Below, piece after piece: positions 19,408 to 32,564 of a stretch of DNA of 64,000 bases. The translations under genes were made by a program, and so were the position numbers. The DNA comes from an uncultured Alphaproteobacteria bacterium. GTDB lineage: Bacteria > Pseudomonadota > Alphaproteobacteria > Micavibrionales > Micavibrionaceae. Location: the NCBI GenBank assembly GCA_946481075.1, contig CAMLMC010000001.1:992001-1056000 (forward strand), in the 5' to 3' direction. Position 1 is the stretch's first letter; the number at the start of each line of letters is the position of its first letter. The notes beneath the pieces are model-generated. The model was not told the DNA's origin, did no database searches, and saw only the letters and a program-made list of their open reading frames with translations.

Positions 19408-20726
19408 CGTTCCGTGAGCGCCTTGTCTTTTGCCCGCAGGACCGGCTTCATCAGATACTCCAGAATGGTCCGGTCGCCGGTAATGATTTCCGTTTGCGCC
19501 ACCATACCAGGTGTAATCGGCAAAGGCTGATCCGGCGTACCCAGATGATTTTCCTTCGTCCTCACTTCAATTTCAAAGAAGATGTTGCCTTTGGAATCGG
19601 TCACGCTGTTCGCGCCGAGACGAACCAACTCGCCATCGAGCGCGCCATAGCGCTGCGGATCATAGGCGGATATCTTTACCTTCACCTTCTGCCCGGGACG
19701 TAAGAAAGCAATCTCGTTCGGCGGAACACGCGCAATGATCTTAAGCTCTTCGTCGACAGGGACGATTTCCACAAGCCGCATCGCGGGTTCGACAACCCCG
19801 CCAATGGTTTTCAGGCTGATTTTATTTACAACACCATCAACCGGGCTGCGCAGTTCCGAACGGTCGACACGGTCGCCGATGGCAGTAAGACTTTCGCTCA
19901 ATTGCGAAAGCTGAGTTTGCACATCGTTGAGTTCGCCAAGGGCCTGCGAGCGGAATTTGGAATCCTGATCTTCCAGTTCTTTGCGCGCGGCACGCAATTC
20001 GGCTTCTAGGCCTGCCCGCTCCTGCGAAGCCTCGTTGATTTGTCCGCTGATATCATTCAGTTCACGCGTCAGGCGGATTTCATCGAGCTTGGGCACAGCG
20101 CGTTGTTCCACCATCTTGCGGGTAATTGTCAGTTCTTCCTGTACCAGTTTTTTACTTTGGCTAAGCCTTGTAATTTTGGCGGAAGCTTCGGCCATTTGCG
20201 ATTGCGCGCTTTCAATCCGGCTGTTCAAGATGGATTTGGCGTTGCGAAGTTCGTTCTGGCGGGATTTATATAGCTCCTGTTCGCCGCGCGCAATGTCCGG
20301 ATTTTTTGCGGCCAAGTCCTGCGGCAGAGTAAATTCTGTGCCGTTCGCCTCGGCCTCCAGTCGCGCTTTTTTTGCAACAAGCGCTTCCTGGCGCGCTTCG
20401 GTACCACGCTCTTCCGAGGCAAAAGCAACGTCGCTTATGCGCATTAGAACCTGCCCCTTTTCGACCACCTCACCTTCGCGAACGAGAAGCTCTTTAAGAA
20501 CGCCGCCTTCAAGGCTTTGCACCACTTGGATTTCCGATGTCGGAACAACCTGCCCTTCACCATGTGTCATTTCATCGATGTTGGAAACACCCGCCCAAAC
20601 GAGCAGGATCAGCACCAGCGCCGTAATGCTGATCAGCATCAGCCGCGATGTCACGGACGGTCGCAAATGCGCGGCCGCCTGTAATTCATCCATGAATTCA
20701 CTATCTTCGTGGTGGTTCTTGCTCAT
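19404..20726 (-). CDS. Type I secretion membrane-fusion protein, HlyD family
   Basis: The 440-aa protein has one membrane segment (about 28-50), a lipoyl/biotinyl-like half (VVQSLEGGVLKELLVREGEVVEKGQ), and a long coiled-coil hairpin (about residues 115-280). The second lipoyl half with RSPVDGVVNKISLKTIGGVV and a C-terminal beta-barrel follow. This is the standard adaptor linking the inner-membrane exporter to a TolC channel. It overlaps both neighbours by 4 bp (ATGA type), indicating tight translational coupling. Confidence 0.93.
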   Translation of the reverse strand: MSKNHHEDSEFMDELQAAAHLRPSVTSRLMLISITALVLILLVWAGVSNIDEMTHGEGQVVPTSEIQVVQSLEGGVLKELLVREGEVVEKGQVLMRISDVAFASEERGTEARQEALVAKKARLEAEANGTEFTLPQDLAAKNPDIARGEQELYKSRQNELRNAKSILNSRIESAQSQMAEASAKITRLSQSKKLVQEELTITRKMVEQRAVPKLDEIRLTRELNDISGQINEASQERAGLEAELRAARKELEDQDSKFRSQALGELNDVQTQLSQLSESLTAIGDRVDRSELRSPVDGVVNKISLKTIGGVVEPAMRLVEIVPVDEELKIIARVPPNEIAFLRPGQKVKVKISAYDPQRYGALDGELVRLGANSVTDSKGNIFFEIEVRTKENHLGTPDQPLPITPGMVAQTEIITGDRTILEYLMKPVLRAKDKALTER

Positions 20727-22879
20727 TTCGGAACCTCCAGGCCTTTGGCTATCGCTTCGATCACCTTGTCACGCGGACCGTCGGCCAGAATGCGCCCCTG
20801 ATCGACAAGGATCAACCGATCGACGATAGGCAGCAATTGTTGGCGGTGGGTGATAAGCACCAACGTCTTGTTCTTTGAATAACGGGAAATGTGGTTCGTG
20901 AACGCCTGTTCGGCCTGCACATCCATCGCATTCGTCGGCTCGTCGCAGACAAACACATTCGGCTTCAAAAGCATTGCACGGGCAAGCGCAATACATTGAC
21001 GTTGTCCACCGCTCAAACCTTCTCCGCCCTCGCCCACCTGCGCATCATATCCCATTGGATGGCGGGATATAAAATCATGCACGCCTGCCTCTTTGGCCAC
21101 GGCCAGAATGTCATTTTCCATTGCATGCGGAACGCTGGCCGTGATGTTTTCCCTTACTGTACCATTAAAGAGAACGACATCCTGCGCGATATAGGCGACG
21201 TTACGGCGCAGGTCTGCGGGATCGATCTGGCGGTAATCCGTATCATCAACCAACATCGTGCCTTCGGTCGGGTCGTAAAGCCCCATCATCAGGCGGGCAA
21301 TAGTCGATTTGCCGGATCCGATGCGACCGATGATGCCAACCTTTTCGCCCGGCTCTATGATAAAGGAAACCTTGTCGAGAGATTTACGCTGCGCTCCCGG
21401 ATAGGTAAAAGAAACATCCTTGAAAACGATTTTGCCTTTCAGGTCCGGACGGTGCAGAAATTTTGCATGGGCAGGACGTTCCACCGGCTTTGCCATGATA
21501 CTATCGATTGTCTTCATCGCCGAACGGGCGGAATGATAGCGGCTCATCAAGCTGGCCACAGAGCCGATCGGCGCGATGGCGCGGCCGCCGAGCATGACGC
21601 AGGCGATCAACGCGCCAATGCTCATTGTTCCTTCGGGGATCATATACATTCCCATCAGGATGACGAGGATGGAGGCGATCTGTTGCAGGAAATTCGCGAT
21701 ATTGACGCCAAGGCCAGAGATAAACCTCGAGCCCTGAGCATAGGTGGCGTTCTCGGCAACATGCGCTCCGTATTTTGCACGAAGGCGGCCATCCGCTCCG
21801 ATCGCCTTAATGGTTTCAAGTCCATGAATGGTTTCGACAAGAAGGCCGTGCTTTGCTTCCGCCGATTTCGATGATTTGCGGACGAGGTTTTTAAGCGGCA
21901 CCTGAAGGACAACGCCAGCAATCGCGACAAGAAAAATCAACCCCGCCAGGACAAACGCAATCGAACCGCCAAGCCACCAGATGACGATCAGAAACAAAAC
22001 CGCGAACGGCAGATCAACCAAAGATGTAATAGTGGCCGACGTCGTAAAATCGCGCACCGAGTCAAAATCGCGCAGCATGTTTGCAAAGGCACCGGATGAT
22101 TTCGGCCGACCCGCCAGCTTCATGTTGATCAGTTGATCGTAAATACGGCGGGCGGCAATAACATCGACGCGACGGCCTGCAAGATCGACGAAGTATCCAC
22201 GCAATGTTCGCATGATGATATCGAAGGTGAAGACCGTGATAGCGCCAATCGCGAGCACCCATCCTGTCTCCACCGCGTTGTTGGGCAACACACGGTTATA
22301 GATATTCATCATGAAGATCGGACTGGTCAGCGCGAACAAATTGATCAGGACGGATGCGATCAGCACATTCCTGTAGATATCGCGCGATCCCCACATCGGA
22401 CCCCAGAACCAGTGACGGTCCGTATCATCGGCATGCGGCGCGTCTGGGTTCAAAAGCTCGGGACGCGGATGCACAAAGATGGCATAGCCAGTATAAACTT
22501 TTTTCAGCTCGGTCAGTTTGACCGTGCGCTCCGCCCCCGTTTCGGGCGACCAGATCGTGGCGCTATGCGCCGCTTCATCGCATTTCAAAAGAACGCAGGC
22601 CTGATTGTCATGCAGGATGATAACGGCAGGGAGAACAGGCGCGAGGATTTTCTTGATTTTGTCACGATGAACAATTTTGGCCTTTAATCCCGTTTTTTCC
22701 GCCGCTTCGCAAAACAGGTTTGGCCCCATATTGTGTTCGTCATAAGCAAGACCCGCCGTCAGAGCCTGCGCCGATTTCGCATGCCCGAAATAGGATGTTA
22801 AATACACAAGACAGGACAGAAGCGGGTCTATCTTCTGTGCCGATACACCGGATGTGTTGTTTGACTCTTCGCTCATCAC
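20723..22879 (-). CDS. Type I secretion ABC transporter/ATPase, LapB-like
   Basis: This 718-aa protein has three parts. The N-terminal C39-like domain (about 1-140) lacks the usual peptidase cysteine context, so it probably binds substrate rather than cutting it. A six-helix transmembrane domain follows (about 165-440). The nucleotide-binding domain has Walker A GRIGSGKST, signature LSGGQRQ and Walker B VFVCDEPTN. This class exports RTX-type adhesins through their C-terminal signal. It is the second gene of the operon, with 4-bp overlaps on both sides. The natural substrate is probably the FG-GAP protein encoded opposite. Confidence 0.93.
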   Translation of the reverse strand: MMSEESNNTSGVSAQKIDPLLSCLVYLTSYFGHAKSAQALTAGLAYDEHNMGPNLFCEAAEKTGLKAKIVHRDKIKKILAPVLPAVIILHDNQACVLLKCDEAAHSATIWSPETGAERTVKLTELKKVYTGYAIFVHPRPELLNPDAPHADDTDRHWFWGPMWGSRDIYRNVLIASVLINLFALTSPIFMMNIYNRVLPNNAVETGWVLAIGAITVFTFDIIMRTLRGYFVDLAGRRVDVIAARRIYDQLINMKLAGRPKSSGAFANMLRDFDSVRDFTTSATITSLVDLPFAVLFLIVIWWLGGSIAFVLAGLIFLVAIAGVVLQVPLKNLVRKSSKSAEAKHGLLVETIHGLETIKAIGADGRLRAKYGAHVAENATYAQGSRFISGLGVNIANFLQQIASILVILMGMYMIPEGTMSIGALIACVMLGGRAIAPIGSVASLMSRYHSARSAMKTIDSIMAKPVERPAHAKFLHRPDLKGKIVFKDVSFTYPGAQRKSLDKVSFIIEPGEKVGIIGRIGSGKSTIARLMMGLYDPTEGTMLVDDTDYRQIDPADLRRNVAYIAQDVVLFNGTVRENITASVPHAMENDILAVAKEAGVHDFISRHPMGYDAQVGEGGEGLSGGQRQCIALARAMLLKPNVFVCDEPTNAMDVQAEQAFTNHISRYSKNKTLVLITHRQQLLPIVDRLILVDQGRILADGPRDKVIEAIAKGLEVPK

Positions 22880-24345
22880 TTACCTTTGGGTGCGGCGCCC
22901 AGTTTTTCTTCCAGTACGGTTGCCTGCTGAGCCTTATAATCCTTTGCGGGATACACCCCGCCTTCTTGCACAGGCGCAGAAGGCGTGCGCACAATCGCCG
23001 TTGTTGGCACGGCGTTCTGAACAACCGGCGCCCCTTCATCCACATTCAATGCGGACAGCAAACGCCCCGAACTGGCAAGCGTTGTAAGTTCGGCCATTTT
23101 CACGCGATAACGGGAATTGATCCGCTCCAACTCTGCCGAGAAAAGCTGGTTTTCCGCCTGCATCAATTGCAAAAGACGCACACGAGAGGCTTCGAACTGA
23201 CGCTCGTAGGTTTCAAACAATTCACGGGCAATTTTAACACGCGATTCATTAAGATTGTCCTGCTTGCTCGCCGTTTCGTATTCGGCGTAGGCACGGCGGA
23301 TATCGCGCTCGACGCTACGTTGCGTTTGCGCGGCGCGGGCGATAGCTTCGGATCGCTCGGCCTTGGATTTACGGATGCGGGCCAGTTGCGCACCACCCGT
23401 GGAAAATCCCCAGTTCATGCGCATGACGGCGCGCGCATCGACGGCCTCCCCGCCAATCTCTTCTTTCTGATCGCGTTTTAAGTAAGATAGCTCGCCATTC
23501 AAATCAGGGTACAAAGTGCCCTTTTCAGCATTTACCTCATCCTCTTCCGCTTCGATCTCTTTTTTGGCGGACAGGATCAGCGGATGATATTGGTCTGCAT
23601 AGGTAATCGCCTCGTCCGATGTTTTCATGATCAGCGACTGGTCGACGCCCGCCTTTTGCAGTTCGGATTTCGGAACCGCACCTGTGCTTTCGACATAATC
23701 GGCCAACGCGGATTTGACTTGCCCTTCCATTTCGGCAACCGAATTTTCTAGCATCGCCTGGATATTCCGCGCCTGCGCGGCCTCGGCCTCGTCCGCCGCG
23801 CCGCTATCGACCATTACGGTAATGCGGGAAAGATAATCGGCGATCTTGCCCTTGTAGGATTGCGTTTTTTCCAGCGCTTCCTTGGCACGCAGAACATTCA
23901 GGTAGGCCATGCCGGCCTGTAGCGCGATGGTCTGGCGCGTATCGGCCAGTGTAAATTCCGCTGCCTTTTCCCGGGCTTGTGCAGCATCAATCCGGTTATG
24001 GGTTTCAAATCCATTGAAGATCGGCTGGGACAGCGAAGCCGATCCTTCCCATAACCAGGAATAGGCAGCGCCACGCGAAACGGTCAGGCCACGGCTCGTT
24101 GCGTTATCGCCAAAAATACGCCCAGCGGTGGCGTTTGTCTGTATTTCCGGAAACAGGTCAGAATATTTCTCGCTCTCGTCTTCGATCGTCCCCTGATGGC
24201 GCGCCTTGGCGACATCGATCGCCGGATGGCTGGCCAACGCGGTTTCAACCGCCTCGCGCATCGTTTCGGCGCGCGACTCCGCCGCCGGCATCGTCATGGC
24301 GAGGATACCGGTCAGGAGATAAAGAAACCGACCTTTATTTTTCAT
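22876..24345 (-). CDS. TolC-family outer membrane channel of a type I secretion system
   Basis: The 489-aa protein begins with a Sec signal peptide (about residues 1-26, ending ESRA). Its two homologous halves of long helices and strands are typical of TolC (AVETALASHPAIDVAKAR and RIKIAREL-type repeats). An Ala/Pro-rich C-terminal tail of about 60 residues is probably disordered. It is the first gene of the exporter operon and overlaps the ABC gene by 4 bp. Its promoter should lie in the 215-bp gap shared with pntAA (24346-24560), in which I see no clear sigma70 boxes. Confidence 0.92.
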   Translation of the reverse strand: MKNKGRFLYLLTGILAMTMPAAESRAETMREAVETALASHPAIDVAKARHQGTIEDESEKYSDLFPEIQTNATAGRIFGDNATSRGLTVSRGAAYSWLWEGSASLSQPIFNGFETHNRIDAAQAREKAAEFTLADTRQTIALQAGMAYLNVLRAKEALEKTQSYKGKIADYLSRITVMVDSGAADEAEAAQARNIQAMLENSVAEMEGQVKSALADYVESTGAVPKSELQKAGVDQSLIMKTSDEAITYADQYHPLILSAKKEIEAEEDEVNAEKGTLYPDLNGELSYLKRDQKEEIGGEAVDARAVMRMNWGFSTGGAQLARIRKSKAERSEAIARAAQTQRSVERDIRRAYAEYETASKQDNLNESRVKIARELFETYERQFEASRVRLLQLMQAENQLFSAELERINSRYRVKMAELTTLASSGRLLSALNVDEGAPVVQNAVPTTAIVRTPSAPVQEGGVYPAKDYKAQQATVLEEKLGAAPKGK

Positions 24346-24560
24346 AGATATAGTTTCCAGAACTGGATAAGCTGACGCGCGAAATGCACTTAGGGTGATT
24401 CTACCATTTCAGTAAGCTTTCGAAAAGCCCAATACCCTCGCAAATCCGGCCGCAAAGCTGTTGATAGTCATGAAAAAACCTATGACGGCACCCTTCACAA
24501 ACCCGCCCCGATGATGCAAGGTGCGGTTGATCTTCCAATTCAAGAGCAGGAGTAGTCCCC

Positions 24561-25706
24561 GTGGCCGTAACAATTGCCATCGCCCGAGAAACCGCCGACC
24601 ATGAAAAACGCGTGGCCGCGACGCCGGAAACCGTGAAAAAACTGATCGCGCTCGGCGCGAAGGTGGTGATTGAACGCGGCGCGGGCACGGCAGCCTCCTA
24701 TACCGATAGTGCATACGAGGCGGCGGGCGCCACCCTCGCCCCCTCCTCTGCCGAAGCCCTCAAGGACGCAGATGTGATTCTGAAAGTTCAGGCCGGGGCG
24801 GATGATGTCGCGGCCACGCCCGCCGGCAAATTGCTGATCGGGCAATTCGCACCGTACCAGAACGCCAACGTTATTTCCGCCGCGGCGGGCAAAAACATCT
24901 CCACATTCTCCATGGAACTGGTGCCGCGCATAACACGGGCACAGGCGATGGATGTCCTTTCCTCCCAATCCAACCTTGCCGGATATAAGGCTGTCCTCGA
25001 CGCTGCCGCGGAATTTACCCGCGCCTTCCCGATGATGATGACGGCGGCGGGCACCGTAGCCCCCGCCCGCGTGTTTGTAATGGGCGCAGGCGTTGCCGGA
25101 CTTCAGGCAATTGCAACAGCCAAGCGCTTGGGCGCTGTGGTATCGGCGACCGATGTACGCCCTGCCGCCAAGGAACAAGTTGAATCCCTGGGCGGGACCT
25201 TCATCGCTGTGCAGGACGAGGAGTTTAAACAAGCCGAAACATCCGGCGGATACGCCAAAGAAATGTCCGATGAATACAAAGCCAAGCAGGCAGCCCTGAT
25301 CGAGGAAACGATTGCCAAGCAGGACATCGTGATTACCACAGCGCTGATCCCCGGTCGCGCCGCGCCAAGGCTGGTCACCGCGAAGATGGTCGAATCCATG
25401 AAACCCGGATCGGTCATCATCGACCTTGCGGTTGAAAGCGGTGGCAATGTCGAGCTTTCAAAAGCGGGTGAAATCGTCGAGCATAATGGCGTAAAAATCG
25501 TCGGCCATCGCAACGTGCCATCGCGCCTTGCGACCGATGCTTCCGCTCTCTACGCCAAAAATCTTTTAAACCTGCTCGGTCTAGTCATCGACAAGGAAAG
25601 CAAGGATCTGAACATCAACTGGGAAGACGAAATCATCAAGGGCATTGCCCTGACCCGTGACGGGCAGATCATTCACCCGAACTTTGCCGCAAAATCTGCG
25701 GCATAA
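24561..25706 (+). CDS. pntAA: Proton-translocating NAD(P) transhydrogenase, subunit alpha part 1
   Basis: This 381-aa protein is the NAD(H)-binding domain I of the transhydrogenase that makes NADPH at the expense of the proton gradient. It shows the N-terminal alanine-dehydrogenase-like fold with ETADHEKRVAATPETV, the Rossmann motif VMGAGVAGLQAIATAKRLGA, and GRAAPRLVT. The start is GTG, supported by GGAG about 9 bp upstream. As in alphaproteobacteria such as Rhodospirillum, the alpha subunit is split into two genes; pntAB follows after 23 bp. Confidence 0.93.
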   Translation: MAVTIAIARETADHEKRVAATPETVKKLIALGAKVVIERGAGTAASYTDSAYEAAGATLAPSSAEALKDADVILKVQAGADDVAATPAGKLLIGQFAPYQNANVISAAAGKNISTFSMELVPRITRAQAMDVLSSQSNLAGYKAVLDAAAEFTRAFPMMMTAAGTVAPARVFVMGAGVAGLQAIATAKRLGAVVSATDVRPAAKEQVESLGGTFIAVQDEEFKQAETSGGYAKEMSDEYKAKQAALIEETIAKQDIVITTALIPGRAAPRLVTAKMVESMKPGSVIIDLAVESGGNVELSKAGEIVEHNGVKIVGHRNVPSRLATDASALYAKNLLNLLGLVIDKESKDLNINWEDEIIKGIALTRDGQIIHPNFAAKSAA

Positions 25707-25729
25707 ACGAAACCAAGGAGGAAGACCAG

Positions 25730-26164
25730 ATGTCTGACACCACCACCGCCGTCACCACCGAAGCCACAGCAGGCAATTCTGCCGAAGATCTGGCAAACCG
25801 TGCGCAGCAACTCGCCGATGAAACGCAGCGCATAGCCAGCGAACTTTCTGTCCTTGTCTCCGATACAGCCAACATACATGCGGATTATTATTTCATGAGC
25901 GGTCTTACAGTTTTCATTCTCGCCTGCTTCGTCGGGTATTACGTCGTCTGGCGCGTAACGCCGGCCCTGCACTCCCCGTTGATGGGCATTACCAATGCCA
26001 TTTCTTCGGTCATCATTGTGGGTGCGGTGATCGCGGCGGGCCCTGTGGAGCTATCTACATCGAAATGGATGGGTTTTTTCGCGGTTATCCTCGCCTCGAT
26101 CAATATTTTTGGCGGATTCATTGTGACGCGGCGCATGCTGCAAATGTTTAAAAAGAAATCTTAA
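25730..26164 (+). CDS. pntAB: Transhydrogenase subunit alpha part 2 (membrane)
   Basis: The 144-aa protein has three to four membrane helices (about residues 58-140). The TPALHSPLMGITNAISS motif is characteristic of domain II of the alpha subunit. An N-terminal Ala/Thr/Glu-rich soluble stretch of about 50 residues is longer than in many homologues. A strong AAGGAGG precedes the ATG. It forms the proton channel together with PntB. Confidence 0.93.
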   Translation: MSDTTTAVTTEATAGNSAEDLANRAQQLADETQRIASELSVLVSDTANIHADYYFMSGLTVFILACFVGYYVVWRVTPALHSPLMGITNAISSVIIVGAVIAAGPVELSTSKWMGFFAVILASINIFGGFIVTRRMLQMFKKKS

Positions 26165-26190
26165 AGATATAAAAGAAAAAGGGTCTCCTC

Positions 26191-27582
26191 ATGGATACAC
26201 TGGCAACACTGGCCTATCTGATCTCCGGCATCCTGTTCATTCTCGCGCTGCGTGGCCTCTCGCATCCCGAAAGCGCGCGTCAAGGCGTCGTCTTCGGTAT
26301 GGTCGGCATGGGAATTGCCATCGTCACGACGCTTATCTATTCCGTCTCCTCGCCGTGGATGATCTTTCTGGGCATCATTATTGGCGGCGGGATCGGTACC
26401 GTGGTTGCGCAGAAGATCAGCATGACCGCACTACCGCAACTCGTGGCCTTTTTCCACTCGCTCGTCGGGCTCGCCGCCGTTCTGGTTGCGGGCGCGGCCT
26501 TCTATGCCCCGGAAACATACGGCATCGGTGTGGAAGGCGAAATCATGATTGGCTCATTGATCGAAATGTCGCTTGGCGCCGCCATCGGCGCGGTCACTTT
26601 CACAGGCTCCATCATCGCCTTCGGCAAACTTCAGGGGATTATCCCGGGAAAGCCCATTACATTCGCCAACCAGCATGTGATCAATGCCGGCCTTGGTGGA
26701 TTTTTGCTGTTCCTGCTCATCATGTTGTGCGCGACGCAGGCGCCATTCTTCTTTTGGGCGATTGTCGCGCTTTCGCTTGTCCTTGGCATTCTGATTATCA
26801 TCCCGATTGGCGGCGCGGATATGCCCGTGATTGTGTCCATGCTGAACTCCTATTCCGGATGGGCGGCGGCGGGGATTGGCTTTACGCTGCAGAACGACCT
26901 GCTGATCATAACGGGCGCACTCGTCGGTTCCTCCGGCGCGATCCTCTCTTACATCATGTGTAAAGGCATGAACCGCTCCTTTTTCTCCGTCGTGCTAGGC
27001 GGGTTCGGGGCGGAAGCCTCTGGCGCCGCCGGGGCCAGTGCCGCCGGTGATCGTCATGCCAAAATCGGCTCTCCGGAAGATGCGGCTTTTATCATGAAGA
27101 ATGCATCCAAGGTTATTATCGTGCCGGGTTATGGTATGGCGGTATCGCAGGCCCAGCACGTCCTGCGCGAAATGGCGGATCAGCTCAAACATGAAGGCAT
27201 CGAGGTGAAGTACGCCATCCACCCTGTGGCAGGCCGCATGCCGGGACATATGAACGTACTGCTCGCCGAAGCCAACGTGCCCTATGACGAGGTGTTCGAA
27301 CTGGAAGATATCAACCGTGATTTCGGTCAGGCCGATGTTGCTTTCGTTATTGGGGCGAACGATATCACGAACCCCGCCGCAAAGAACGATTCCACATCGC
27401 CTATCTACGGCATGCCGGTGCTCGATGTGGAGAAGGCCAAGACAGTATTTTTTATCAAACGATCAATGGCGTCCGGTTATGCGGGGATCGACAACCCCCT
27501 CTTCTATGCCAACAATACCTATATGTTGCTTGGCGATGCGAAGAAAGTGACCGAAGAAGTCGTCAAGGCAATGGAAGCATAA
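26191..27582 (+). CDS. pntB: Transhydrogenase subunit beta
   Basis: A 463-aa protein with about nine membrane helices (domain II), then a soluble NADP(H)-binding domain III starting near residue 285. Domain III carries the GYGMAVSQAQH motif, HPVAGRMPGHMNVLLAEA and GANDITNPAA. Length is normal. It completes the PntAA-PntAB-PntB complex. The following hydrolase gene starts 4 bp after its stop, which suggests cotranscription. Confidence 0.95.
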   Translation: MDTLATLAYLISGILFILALRGLSHPESARQGVVFGMVGMGIAIVTTLIYSVSSPWMIFLGIIIGGGIGTVVAQKISMTALPQLVAFFHSLVGLAAVLVAGAAFYAPETYGIGVEGEIMIGSLIEMSLGAAIGAVTFTGSIIAFGKLQGIIPGKPITFANQHVINAGLGGFLLFLLIMLCATQAPFFFWAIVALSLVLGILIIIPIGGADMPVIVSMLNSYSGWAAAGIGFTLQNDLLIITGALVGSSGAILSYIMCKGMNRSFFSVVLGGFGAEASGAAGASAAGDRHAKIGSPEDAAFIMKNASKVIIVPGYGMAVSQAQHVLREMADQLKHEGIEVKYAIHPVAGRMPGHMNVLLAEANVPYDEVFELEDINRDFGQADVAFVIGANDITNPAAKNDSTSPIYGMPVLDVEKAKTVFFIKRSMASGYAGIDNPLFYANNTYMLLGDAKKVTEEVVKAMEA

Positions 27583-27586
27583 GACC

Positions 27587-28564
27587 ATGATTCCGGCGGA
27601 TCTGGAGCCACGGTTTCTTGCCCCTGCCGGATGGAGCGACCATTTCTTCACGAACGAAGCGACAAAGCACAAAATCCGCTATGGCTTTGTGCTGCCGGAA
27701 GGCGCGCCGCCCAGGGCGGTTGTTGTCGCGCTGCCCGGCCTCTCCGAATTCTGCGAGAAGTATTTCGAAACCGCTCATGATATGCTGGCGCGCGGCTATG
27801 GTTTTTTCTGTATCGACTGGCATTATCAGGGGCAATCGGGGCGCTGGCCAACCTTTCCGCAGCGCCGCCATTCCGACGGGTTTGACACGGATTTGCAAGA
27901 CCTCGACCTGTGGATAAAAGACCATGTTATCCCCATCGTGCGAAATCCCGATGGATCGTTGCCTCCCATGATCATGCTCGGCCATTCTATGGGCGGGATG
28001 ATCGGTCTGCGTTACTTGCGCGAATGCGCCGGCACATTCAACGCCGCCGCGCTATCCGCCCCCTATCTTGGTATTTTCCAGCTTACAAAGTTTGAAAAAT
28101 TGGCAGGTATCCTCCTACGGACATTCCCGCGCATGCTTGACTGGTACGTGCCAAAAGGCAGCGATTGGTATGAGGGAAAACGCAAGGGAGATGGCACGGG
28201 AAACCTGAGCAGCGATATCGTGCGTGATAAAATACATGGCGCATGGAGCGCTGCCAACGAGGCGCTGCGCCTTGGCGATCCTACGTTCGGTTGGATTGGT
28301 GAATCCCTGAAATCGTTTGAGCGTTTGCGCACGTGCGGTTATCTGGAATCGATCGGTATTCCCGTTTTCTTCGCCTATGCCGAGCGGGAAGAAGTCGTCG
28401 AGAACGCCGAAATTCTTAAAGCGGCCGCCCGCATTCCGCATGCGTCCCTGCTGAAAATACCCGGCGCTAAACACGAAATCCTGATGGAAACCGATGACAG
28501 GCGCAACCTGTTCCTCTCCGGCTTTGACAAAATGATCAAAGACTATAATATCGTCCCATCTTAA
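27587..28564 (+). CDS. Alpha/beta hydrolase, lysophospholipase/monoglyceride-lipase type
   Basis: The 325-aa protein has an alpha/beta-hydrolase fold with the nucleophile elbow GHSMGG (near residue 130) and an early oxyanion region VVALPGLSEFCEKYF. A catalytic histidine in GAKHEIL lies near the C terminus and an acid in the FAYAEREE region. The combination resembles PldB/monoacylglycerol lipases acting on lysophospholipids or monoglycerides. No signal peptide is present. The exact substrate cannot be told. It is likely translated from the pnt transcript. Confidence 0.85.
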   Translation: MIPADLEPRFLAPAGWSDHFFTNEATKHKIRYGFVLPEGAPPRAVVVALPGLSEFCEKYFETAHDMLARGYGFFCIDWHYQGQSGRWPTFPQRRHSDGFDTDLQDLDLWIKDHVIPIVRNPDGSLPPMIMLGHSMGGMIGLRYLRECAGTFNAAALSAPYLGIFQLTKFEKLAGILLRTFPRMLDWYVPKGSDWYEGKRKGDGTGNLSSDIVRDKIHGAWSAANEALRLGDPTFGWIGESLKSFERLRTCGYLESIGIPVFFAYAEREEVVENAEILKAAARIPHASLLKIPGAKHEILMETDDRRNLFLSGFDKMIKDYNIVPS

Positions 28565-28579
28565 CCGAATGGAATGACC

Positions 28580-28807
28580 ATGACAGATTCTAAATCAAAC
28601 AAAGAGCGCCTCGCAGATCGTATTTTCGACGCGTTGGAACTTGCTATCGAACAAAAGGATATTGAAATCGCGGATATCCTCGTCCGCGCGATGGAACTCT
28701 CGATGACCCGCAACACGGGCGGCGGTGAATTCGTGGAACGCCGCGATTACACGGCAGAACTGGAACGCGCGCTGGCCAAATTAAAGGCCTTGAAGGCCGG
28801 GCGGTAA
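28580..28807 (+). CDS. Small hypothetical protein (75 aa)
   Basis: A charged helical protein with no membrane segment or signal peptide. GGA six bases upstream favours the ATG at 28580; an ATG at 28574 would add two residues. It follows the hydrolase gene by 15 bp and probably shares its transcript. I do not recognise it. It ends directly against the ligA stop codon on the other strand. Confidence 0.65.
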   Translation: MTDSKSNKERLADRIFDALELAIEQKDIEIADILVRAMELSMTRNTGGGEFVERRDYTAELERALAKLKALKAGR

Positions 28808-32529
<3,722 letters not shown>

Positions 32530-32564
32530 CGTGGCCTACCTTCGTTTTAAGAATACGTCTGTTG

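Noticed and set aside
20891..21874. A 327-codon open frame opposite the ABC transporter gene
   Set aside because: The minus-strand gene has all ABC motifs and is coupled to both neighbours, so the antisense frame is spurious.
24346..24560. The tolC-pntAA gap as a site for a small RNA or tRNA
   Set aside because: No cloverleaf, conserved RNA core or terminator is visible; it is probably only a divergent promoter region.
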